Assembly: GCA_016292705.1 (NCBI GenBank)
Contig: JAEDHZ010000025.1
Span: forward strand, 1-12,416
Source: Clostridiaceae bacterium
Lineage (GTDB): Bacteria; Bacillota; Clostridia; Oscillospirales; Acutalibacteraceae
DNA length: 12,416 nucleotides
Reading direction: 5' to 3'
In this document: positions 6,954 to 12,416 of the stretch, piece by piece
Layout: each line of letters begins with the position of its first letter
Numbering within the stretch: the first letter of the stretch is position 1
Notes under the pieces: model-generated
Told to the model about the DNA's origin: nothing
The model's database searches: none
What the model saw: the letters and a program-made list of their open reading frames with translations, nothing else
Position numbers and translations under genes: made by a program

Positions 6954-8450
6954 TTAAATGCCGACAGATGTTTTTTCTTTCTTGCGCTTTTGTTCGAGCT
7001 TATCTTCTTTTTTGTTTTCTCTTAAACAGCGGATGTTTTCCCTTGTGAGGAACTTTGTGTAATGGGAAAGCTGATTTCTGACACGGCTGAGAGGGAGGGG
7101 ATCCCAGTCCTTTTTCGGCGCCATGTTGATACCCATTGAAAGAAGCAGAGGACGGTTCGCCTCAGCTCTCTTAACAAAGTCAGGATAGTTCTTTCTTCCC
7201 CAATTTGTCCAGCCGCTTTCGGCAACTGCCATCATACGCGGGAAGCAGAGATAGCAAAGGCGATCAAAATTTTCAACAAATTCTGTCCAGATAGGCGTTT
7301 CAACACCGATAACGCTCTTTCTTCCGCAGGCATCAAGCTGTTCGAGCATCGGATTGAAAGTGTATGTCTTTCTGAGCGGAGTGATACCGTAGTTATAGTC
7401 AAGATAATAGTGGAAGAAATCCTCAATAATGAGCTTTCCGCCGTTGTTTGCCCAATCCTCGCTCAGATGCTCTTTGTCCATCCAGTCAGCAACAAGTGAG
7501 CCCGGCGCAAGCATTTTGCTTTTCAGGCTTTCGTTCCAGACAACTGCGGTTTTGCCTTTTTCTTTGAGATGGTCAATAATACGGTTGACAAAGTAGCCCT
7601 GAAGCTCTTCACTGTTTTTGAGCCCCTCCTCACGGATGCGTTCCCTGCATTTCGGGCAGGCATCCCAGCGGTGCTTGGGTGCTTCGTCTCCGCCGATATG
7701 GAAGTATTCATACGGGAAAAGCTCACATATCTCGTCAATGACATCGAAGCAGAAGTCAAAGACCTTTTCGTTTCCTGCGCAGAGGATTGTTCTGTGAACA
7801 CCGGGGTTGAGTTGAACGGCAATGTTCTTTCCTCTGCAGGAAAGCTCAGGATAAGAAGCAATGGCGGCAATCATGTGTCCCGGCATATCAATTTCCGGAA
7901 TGACATCAATGTATCTTTCACGGCAGAATTCAACAATGTCCCTGATTTCCTCTTTGGTATAGTAGCCGCCGTAAACAGCCTTGTTTTTGCTGTTAAAGCC
8001 GTGACCGTTGCGGAATGCACCGACTTTTGTAAGTTTTGGATACTTATCAATTTCAACTCTCCAACCTTGATCATCAGTCAGATGCCAATGGAAAACATTA
8101 AACTTATAAAGAGCGGCGGCTTCAATATACTTTTTGATTTCGTCAACTGTCTGCATGTGGCGTGAGCTGTCAATCATGAAAGCACGGTATGAAAAGCGGG
8201 GAGCGTCATCTATTCTGATGAACGGCAGGCTGCCGTTATTTTTTTTGAGCTGTGAAAGCGTTTTTTCGGCATAAAAGCGCCCCTTTTGTGTTGAATATGA
8301 AACAAAAACACCGTCCTCGTTTATCAGAAGCTCATATCCCTCTTCATGAAGACCGTCTTTCTTTTCAAAAACATAATCCTTTTCACGGAAGATTTTCTCT
8401 CCGCCATATTCAAAAACTCTGTTGGGCATGGGAATAACATTTATTGACAT
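6954..8450 (-). CDS. Beta-N-acetylhexosaminidase, glycoside hydrolase family 20
   Basis: The enzyme removes terminal N-acetylglucosamine or N-acetylgalactosamine by substrate-assisted catalysis. The 498-residue protein has a small N-terminal domain and a TIM barrel with family 20 marks: FHWHLTDDQGWRVEID at 120-135, DMPGH at 188-192, the catalytic pair D255-E256 in HIGGDEAPKHRWDACPKC, and GVETPIWTE at 382-390. I place the start at ATG 8450, six bases after GGGGGA; a TTG at 8468 is in frame but lies in that site. No signal peptide is present, so it probably acts in the cytoplasm on imported amino-sugar oligosaccharides. The C-terminal end is Lys/Glu-rich (about residues 475-494). A strong promoter and a possible operator lie upstream. 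Confidence 0.95.
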   Translation of the reverse strand: MSINVIPMPNRVFEYGGEKIFREKDYVFEKKDGLHEEGYELLINEDGVFVSYSTQKGRFYAEKTLSQLKKNNGSLPFIRIDDAPRFSYRAFMIDSSRHMQTVDEIKKYIEAAALYKFNVFHWHLTDDQGWRVEIDKYPKLTKVGAFRNGHGFNSKNKAVYGGYYTKEEIRDIVEFCRERYIDVIPEIDMPGHMIAAIASYPELSCRGKNIAVQLNPGVHRTILCAGNEKVFDFCFDVIDEICELFPYEYFHIGGDEAPKHRWDACPKCRERIREEGLKNSEELQGYFVNRIIDHLKEKGKTAVVWNESLKSKMLAPGSLVADWMDKEHLSEDWANNGGKLIIEDFFHYYLDYNYGITPLRKTYTFNPMLEQLDACGRKSVIGVETPIWTEFVENFDRLCYLCFPRMMAVAESGWTNWGRKNYPDFVKRAEANRPLLLSMGINMAPKKDWDPLPLSRVRNQLSHYTKFLTRENIRCLRENKKEDKLEQKRKKEKTSVGI

Positions 8451-8487
8451 TTTTTGTCCCCCGTTCAATTATTACTTCAGCCGGAAA

Positions 8488-8502
8488 GGTTATCCGTTAA
8501 CC
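8488..8502 (-). promoter_or_regulatory. Candidate operator of the hexosaminidase gene
   Basis: The minus strand reads GGTTAACGGATAACC: exact 5-bp arms around a 5-base centre. It lies about 5 to 20 bases downstream of the expected transcription start, a common place for a repressor site. The regulator cannot be named. Confidence 0.4.
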
Positions 8503-8513
8503 GACCCAACCTA

Positions 8514-8541
8514 ATTATATGACAATTTATTCGCTTGTCAA
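8514..8541 (-). promoter_or_regulatory. Sigma-A promoter of the hexosaminidase gene
   Basis: Reading the minus strand, TTGACA (complement of 8536-8541) and TATAAT (complement of 8514-8519) are both perfect consensus boxes with a 16-bp spacer. Transcription would start near 8507, leaving a leader of about 56 bases before the ATG at 8450. Confidence 0.9.
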
Positions 8542-8569
8542 GACACGGAAAGGAAAATAAACCTCCTCG

Positions 8570-8592
8570 TTTTGTGTAATACACGCACAAAA
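8570..8592. promoter_or_regulatory. Operator-like inverted repeat in the divergent gap
   Basis: TTTTGTG (8570-8576) and CACAAAA (8586-8592) are exact inverse complements nine bases apart. Nested within is GTGTAATACAC (8574-8584), itself symmetric about one base. It lies between the two divergent genes, about 30 bp upstream of the hexosaminidase -35 box and just before a TATAAA at 8600-8605 that might serve the + strand gene, which has no other clear promoter. Confidence 0.4.
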
Positions 8593-8722
8593 ACCGCTGT
8601 ATAAATTATGGAACATCTGAATATTGGGAAGGACAGATATCTCCTGACACCTGCATTCTCAATTTTTCAGAAATTTCTAACAGAGCATGGCAATACCTCG
8701 ATGCCTTTCGGAAAGGAACAAA

Positions 8723-9685
8723 ATGGACATAAGAGCTTTTTTTGCTTTTTTATGCGGTGTAGGAATATTCCTTTTTTCTGTCGTGCAAATGAGCGAAGCG
8801 ATGAAAGCGGTTTTTGAAAAAAGGACCGGAGCGGTTTTGGAAAAATACGCTTCAAACCGCTTTTTCGGCGTTATTGCCGGAACGTTGTCAACGGCTGTTG
8901 TTCAGTCCTCGGCGGCAGTTACAGTGACGGCGGTTTCGCTTGCGGACAGTGGTGTTCTGAGCCTTTCGCAAAGTGTGGGCATAATAATGGGCTCAAACAT
9001 AGGAACAACCGTAACAAGTCTGCTTACCGTTCTCAATTTTTCTGCTGCCGCTCCTTTTCTGATTCTTTCCGGCGCATTCTGTGCGCTTGTTGCAAAGAAA
9101 AAGAGCATCAGGAACATCGCTTTGTTCCTTTGCTCTTTCGGACTGCTGTTTGTTGGACTTGAGACCATGAAAGACGCTTCAAAAGCTCTGAACGAAAACG
9201 GCTTTTTGTCCTCGCTGTTTCTCCGCTTTTCGTCAAAGCCTGCCGCTGTTTTTGTCGGTTTTGCTTCAACTGCGGTTGCCCAGAGTTCCTCGGCAACGGT
9301 CGGAGTCTTGCAATCTCTTGTTTCGACTGGGGCGATAAGCCGTGAAAGTGCCGTGTTCATGGTTTGCGGTCAGAACATCGGCGCAACAGTGCCGACACTC
9401 TTTTCGGCATTGCGTTCCGGAAAGGCAGCAAGGGCGGCTGCGGTTTTTCATCTGATTTTCAATATTTTCGGAACAGCTTTTTTTCTTCTTCTTTCTGCTT
9501 TTGTTCCGTTTCCTGCGTTTCTTTCGGAAATCGAGGACGGAAAGGCCTTTGTCTGTGCTGTCCATGTTTTGTTCAACCTGTTTTGTACGGCAGTTCTTTT
9601 TCCATTCGCAGAACATTTTGCAAAAATTTCTCTGATACTGACAAAAAGGAGAGCGGTTTTGAAAAAGCTAGACAAAATAATATGA
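8723..9685 (+). CDS. Short Na+/phosphate cotransporter-like protein (NptA family, no PhoU domain)
   Basis: The 320-residue membrane protein has two inverted Na/Pi-cotransporter repeats. Each carries the QSS signature: QSSAAVT at 61-67 and QSSSATV at 187-193. Each is followed by a Gly-Asn motif: GSNIGTT at 90-96 and GQNIGATVPT at 216-225. The HLIFNIFGT segment at 243-251 is also typical. Relatives take up phosphate with sodium. Many bacterial members are about 500-600 residues with a C-terminal PhoU-like domain; this one ends after the membrane part with a basic tail. The start at ATG 8723 has AAGGA five bases upstream; an ATG at 8687 has no ribosome site. Phosphate as substrate is inferred from the family. 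No terminator is visible after the stop. Confidence 0.88.
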   Translation: MDIRAFFAFLCGVGIFLFSVVQMSEAMKAVFEKRTGAVLEKYASNRFFGVIAGTLSTAVVQSSAAVTVTAVSLADSGVLSLSQSVGIIMGSNIGTTVTSLLTVLNFSAAAPFLILSGAFCALVAKKKSIRNIALFLCSFGLLFVGLETMKDASKALNENGFLSSLFLRFSSKPAAVFVGFASTAVAQSSSATVGVLQSLVSTGAISRESAVFMVCGQNIGATVPTLFSALRSGKAARAAAVFHLIFNIFGTAFFLLLSAFVPFPAFLSEIEDGKAFVCAVHVLFNLFCTAVLFPFAEHFAKISLILTKRRAVLKKLDKII

Positions 9686-9732
9686 ATTATAAATTAATAA
9701 TAATAAAAATATTTAATTTTTCTGTACAGATA

Positions 9733-9761
9733 TTGACTTGTTTTAACAAATATATTAAAGT
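9733..9761 (+). promoter_or_regulatory. Promoter of the 38-codon peptide gene
   Basis: TTGACT (9733-9738), 17 bp, then TAAAGT (9756-9761). The -35 box matches five of six consensus bases and the -10 four of six. Transcription would start near 9768, about 30 bases before the ATG. The perfect palindrome TCTGTACAGA (9721-9730) sits two bases upstream of the -35 box and may bind a regulator. Confidence 0.6.
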
Positions 9762-9797
9762 ATTCATAACGATTTACAAATTGGAGGTGAATTGTTA

Positions 9798-9914
9798 ATG
9801 GATAAGGCAAGAGAAATTATTGCTCAGATTCTTGATTTTATTGAGAATTACATCAATCTCATTAAGGGTCTCATTGAAAATCTTAAGGCTGCCGGTGATA
9901 AGGACGCTGAATGA
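9798..9914 (+). CDS. 38-residue amphipathic peptide, unrecognised
   Basis: ATG 9798 to TGA 9912-9914 encodes 38 residues. The site GGAGGTGA (9783-9790) is a near-perfect match to the 16S rRNA anti-SD, seven bases from the ATG, which argues that this is a real gene. The peptide starts MDKAREIIAQILDFIENY and has Ile, Leu, Phe and Tyr at positions 7, 8, 11, 12, 15, 18, 19, 22, 25, 26 and 29, so one face of a single helix would be strongly hydrophobic and the other charged. Net charge is about -3. There is no leader peptide, Cys or long membrane segment. This looks like phenol-soluble-modulin or delta-toxin-type amphipathic peptides in form only; no homology is claimed. It has its own promoter and terminator. 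A toxin-like, surfactant, signalling or structural role are all possible. Confidence 0.75.
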   Translation: MDKAREIIAQILDFIENYINLIKGLIENLKAAGDKDAE

Positions 9915-9916
9915 TT

Positions 9917-9944
9917 TTTACTCTGCATGAGATTGGCGTATAAT
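9917..9944 (+). promoter_or_regulatory. Possible internal promoter for a short RNA
   Basis: TTTACT (9917-9922), 16 bp, TATAAT (9939-9944). The -10 box is perfect and the -35 has four of six bases. It begins just after the peptide stop, so a transcript starting near 9951 would run about 79 bases to the terminator. Confidence 0.4.
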
Positions 9945-9972
9945 GCGCAAAACAAAAGCAAAATCAAAATAT

Positions 9973-10029
9973 AAAGCTATAATTTACAGAGACGAGAAAA
10001 TTTTCGTCCTGTGATTATAGCTTTTTTTT
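9973..10029 (+). terminator. Long intrinsic terminator after the peptide gene
   Basis: AAAGCTATAAT (9973-9983) pairs exactly with ATTATAGCTTT (10014-10024). The inner segment continues with ACAG/CTGT and GACGA/TCGTC, separated by small bulges, closing on a GAAAATTT loop. Eight T follow (10022-10029). About 20 base pairs is long for a simple terminator. Confidence 0.9.
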
Positions 10030-10167
10030 GAAGCAGGATTACTTTTGCTGTTTGATTTATTCATACATCCTCAAATATAGAAAGAAACGCTTTTATACAT
10101 ACGGATGAGAAGTTTTTTCAGAAAAAAGCCTTTATAACGACTAAATGGAAATATACTTATTTATGTT

Positions 10168-10176
10168 TGGTATAAA
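10168..10176 (+). promoter_or_regulatory. Extended -10 promoter of the secreted-protein gene
   Basis: TGGTATAAA contains the TGn extension directly before a TATAAA box. No good -35 box is seen at the right distance, which extended -10 promoters can tolerate. Transcription would start near 10183. Confidence 0.55.
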
Positions 10177-10178
10177 AT

Positions 10179-10196
10179 GGCATTATAAATAATGCC
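10179..10196. promoter_or_regulatory. 18-bp palindrome over the predicted transcription start
   Basis: GGCATTATAAATAATGCC has exact 8-bp arms around AA and covers the start site expected from the -10 box at 10171-10176. This suggests a repressor operator. A second GGCA at 10203-10206 could pair with TGCC at 10193-10196 instead, so an RNA switch is a less likely alternative. Confidence 0.5.
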
Positions 10197-10220
10197 TGAT
10201 TTGGCAAAAGGAGAATGAAA

Positions 10221-10847
10221 ATGAAAAAGAAATTTAAAGGCGTTTTTTGTCTGATTCTTGCAGTGGTAATGCTTGTTCCGTTTGCAATTCCTGCTTTTGC
10301 AAAATCGGATGAAATCGTTGCAAGGGTATCAATCGTTTCATATCTGAAAAATGCGTTTTCAACCGGTCACTCGTGGTTGTATATCGAAAACCTTTCGGAT
10401 AAAACGCTTACGGTAGGTATTTATCAGCTTGAACCGGGAGATTCGGTTTCTGTCGGAACTTTCAAGAATTCCCGCAAGGAGGGCAGGGGTATCTACTACA
10501 ATGTTGAAAATTATTGCGTCAACAAGTTTGGCGCAAGCGCAAGATACTCACTCAGCGAGACCGTTACCGAAAGCGAGCTCAATGGAATCTCAAGGAAAAT
10601 TAACAGCTACAGCGGAAAATGGACTCCGGTCAAAAACTGCGCATACTTTGCGGCTTATGTCTGGAACAGTATTTCGGGAATTTACCTTATTTCCGGCTCA
10701 ACTCCGTCCTGTCTCAGAACTTCAATCAGACTCCACGGCGGAAAACGGGGTATCGAAATGAGCGATGTTTCTGCTGATAAGGTGTATAAACAGGACGGCT
10801 CATCGCTGCGTGTTGTCAGAGCAAGCGCACTGAGCAAAGGTCTTTGA
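10221..10847 (+). CDS. Secreted protein of unknown function, possible permuted papain/NlpC-like fold
   Basis: I choose ATG 10221, seven bases after AAGGAG; the ATG at 10215 is only one base from it. The product is 208 residues. A signal peptide is clear: MKKKFKG, a hydrophobic core, and a likely cut after AFA at about residue 27. The mature part has STGHSWLYIEN with His50, a segment LEPGDSVSVGTF, and NCAYFAAYVWN with Cys140. His before Cys in these contexts fits a circularly permuted NlpC/P60 or LRAT-like cysteine hydrolase, and Cys-xx-FA-xx-VWN looks like the nucleophile helix. This is an inference from motifs; the true family may be an uncharacterised one. The gene stands alone with its own promoter and palindrome, downstream of the amphipathic peptide gene. 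Confidence 0.75.
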   Translation: MKKKFKGVFCLILAVVMLVPFAIPAFAKSDEIVARVSIVSYLKNAFSTGHSWLYIENLSDKTLTVGIYQLEPGDSVSVGTFKNSRKEGRGIYYNVENYCVNKFGASARYSLSETVTESELNGISRKINSYSGKWTPVKNCAYFAAYVWNSISGIYLISGSTPSCLRTSIRLHGGKRGIEMSDVSADKVYKQDGSSLRVVRASALSKGL

Positions 10848-10860
10848 TTTGAGGAACATT

Positions 10861-10903
10861 AAAAAAACCCGGTCTGCCGTGTGAGAACGTGGCAGACCGG
10901 GTT
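10861..10903 (-). terminator. groEL terminator
   Basis: AACCCGGTCTGCC (10866-10878) pairs exactly with GGCAGACCGGGTT (10891-10903) around a 12-base loop. On the - strand the stem is followed by T7 (complement of 10861-10867), as expected for the end of groEL. It may also stop transcripts of the + strand secreted-protein gene, although no T-run follows on that strand. Confidence 0.92.
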
Positions 10904-10938
10904 ATCTAATATCTAAAATCTAATGTCTAATATCTAAA
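10904..10938. repeat. 14-bp direct repeats, about 2.5 copies
   Basis: The units ATCTAATATCTAAA, ATCTAATGTCTAAT and a final ATCTAAA follow one another between the terminator stem and the groEL stop codon. The copies differ at two bases, and each also contains a shorter TCTAA(T/A) rhythm. Confidence 0.7.
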
Positions 10939-12416
10939 TTAGTACATTCCGCCGCCCTGAGCCATGGCAGCAGCCTGAGCTGCGTCAGCCGCAGGATCGG
11001 GGATATCGGCAACAAGCGATTCGGTGGTGAGAACCATGGCTGCAACGGAGGCAGCGTTCTGAAGAGCGGAACGGGTAACCTTTGTCGGGTCAAGGATGCC
11101 CGCCTTTGACATATCAACATATTCCTCTTTTGCAAAGTCAAAGCCATAGCCGATCTTTCCGCTGGAGATGATGTTGTTGATGATGACCGAGCCTTCAAGG
11201 CCGGCGTTCTTTGCAATCTGACGAACAGGCTCTTCAATTGCCTTTTCAACAATTCTGATACCGGTTTTTTCATCCGGATCATCGGTTGTTTCAAGCAAAG
11301 CTCTGACAGCCGGAATTGCGTTGAGCAAAGCAACGCCGCCGCCGGCAACCGAACCCTCCTCAACAGCAGCCTTGGTAGCTGCAAGAGCGTCTTCAATTCT
11401 GAGCTTCTTTTCCTTCATTTCGGTTTCAGTTGCGGCACCAACCTTGATTACTGCAACACCGCCTGAAAGCTTCGCAAGGCGTTCCTGGAGCTTTTCACGG
11501 TCAAATTCAGAGGTGGAAGATTCAATCTGGGCTTTAATCTGGTTAACACGGGCCTTGATTGCGTCTTTGTCACCTGCGCCGTCAACAATGATGGTGTTTT
11601 CCTTTGTAACCTTGACCTGGCGTGCACTGCCGAGCATATCAACGGTTGCTTCCTTGAGTTCAAGTCCGAGGTCGGAGGTGATCACCTGACCGCCGGTGAG
11701 GATTGCAATGTCCTGGAGCATTTCTTTCCTTCTGTCGCCGAAGCCGGGAGCCTTGACTGCAACGCAGGTGAAGGTTCCGCGCAGCTTGTTGAGCAGGAGA
11801 GTTGCAAGAGCTTCGCCCTCAACATCCTCTGCAATGATAACAAGCTTTTTGCCTGCCTGAAGAACCTGCTCAAGAAGGGGAAGAACCTCCTGAATGTTTG
11901 AAATCTTCTTGTCTGTGATGAGGATTGAAGCGTCATCAATCACAGCTTCCATTTTGTCGGTATCTGTTGCCATGTAGGGTGAAATGTATCCGCGGTCAAA
12001 CTGCATACCTTCAACAACTTCTTTGCCGGTTTCTGCGGTTTTGGATTCTTCAACGGTGATAACTCCGTCTGCGGTAACGGTTTCCATTGCTTCAGCTATG
12101 AGGGTGCCAACCGTTTCATCTGCCGAGGAGACGGTTGCGATTCTTGCAATATCTTCCGTTGTTGTTACGGGGCTTGAGTTCTTCTTAACAGCATCAACTG
12201 CTGCGTCAACAGCCTTTTTGATGCCCTTTTTGACAACCATCGGGTTTGCACCGGCGGCAACATTTTTCATTCCCTCACGGACAAGGGCCTGAGCAAGGAG
12301 GGTTGCGGTGGTTGTTCCGTCGCCGGCAACATCGTTCGTTTTGGTTGCAACTTCCTTACAAGCTGTGCGCCCATGTTTTCAAAGGCGTCCTCAAGCTCAA
12401 TTTCCTTTGCAATGGT
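10939..12416 (-). CDS. groEL: Chaperonin GroEL, 5' end cut by the window and frameshifted near it
   Basis: GroEL forms the double-ring cage that folds proteins with GroES and ATP. Here the stop (complement of 10939-10941) closes a long frame reading up to about 12358. Visible marks are DVAGDGTTTATLLAQ (ATP-binding region, just upstream of 12270), GVAVIKVGAATETEMKEKKLRIEDA with the Asp needed for ATP hydrolysis, and the C-terminal GGGMY. From 12416 to about 12357 the sequence continues the same protein, TIAKEIELEDAFENMGAQLV, but in another frame: one base is missing in what should be CTTGTAAAGGAAGTT. The first ~55 codons, the ribosome site and presumably groES lie beyond the window. An essential gene that is otherwise intact points to a sequence error, though a real mutation is not excluded. 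Confidence 0.95.

Larger units (their letters stand above)
9915..10220 (+). other. AT-rich gap with no protein gene of credible length
   Basis: The 306 bases between the peptide gene and the secreted-protein gene hold a possible promoter at 9917-9944, an A-rich run, the long terminator hairpin, and then the promoter and palindrome of the next gene. Between about 10030 and 10165 I see only AT-rich sequence with a weak hairpin (T6 CAG A6 near 10110). The short readable frames there lack ribosome sites. Confidence 0.6.

Noticed and set aside
8669..8678. Palindrome AGAAATTTCT upstream of the NptA-like gene
   Set aside because: Short, AT-rich and not placed at any promoter; expected by chance in sequence of this composition.
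9911..9943. 10-codon frame (MIFTLHEIGV) overlapping the peptide stop as ATGA
   Set aside because: The overlap and an AGGA upstream look like coupling, but ten codons are too few to support a gene without conservation.
10904..10938. CRISPR-like repeats
   Set aside because: The units are adjacent, degenerate and have no spacers, and no cas gene is present.

Overview
The window looks like chromosomal DNA of a low-to-mid GC Gram-positive bacterium of the class Clostridia, probably a gut or rumen Oscillospiraceae/Ruminococcaceae relative. The basis is the era / yqzL-like / recO neighbourhood, MutS2 with a Smr domain, AGGAGG-type ribosome binding sites, sigma-A-like promoters, and ECF S-component and NptA-like transporters. 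The lineage is an inference from gene content and style, not from a database match.

Left half (1-6218, all + strand): the 3' end of pnp (PNPase), an ECF-transporter S component, a DMT/EamA permease whose stop overlaps the start of era, then a small YqzL-like acidic protein that overlaps recO, then mutS2. This is a housekeeping block for RNA turnover, ribosome assembly, recombination repair and ribosome or DNA quality control, with two membrane transporters inserted. A hairpin with a U-tract ends it at 6239-6273 and probably serves both converging transcription units.

Middle (6280-9685): on the - strand a cytoplasmic family 20 beta-N-acetylhexosaminidase is followed by a small zinc-ribbon membrane protein. 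The hexosaminidase has a textbook promoter (TTGACA, 16 bp, TATAAT) and a palindrome just downstream of the likely transcription start. Divergent from it, on the + strand, is a short Na+/phosphate-cotransporter-like protein without a PhoU domain.

Accessory-looking stretch (9686-10847): an AT-rich segment holds an unlisted 38-codon gene for a strongly amphipathic peptide, with its own promoter, a perfect Shine-Dalgarno sequence and a very long terminator hairpin. A possible internal promoter could make a short RNA ending at that same hairpin. Next is a secreted protein of about 208 residues with a GHSW motif and a later NCAYFAAYVWN motif, suggestive of a circularly permuted papain/NlpC-like fold, with an 18-bp palindrome on its promoter. 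This is the least explained part of the window.

Right end (10861-12416, - strand): a terminator, an array of 14-bp repeats touching the stop codon, and groEL without its first ~55 codons, which lie beyond the window. The groEL frame is broken by a one-base deficit at about 12356-12357, which is most likely a sequence error but should be checked. No tRNA, rRNA, CRISPR array or insertion sequence was seen.
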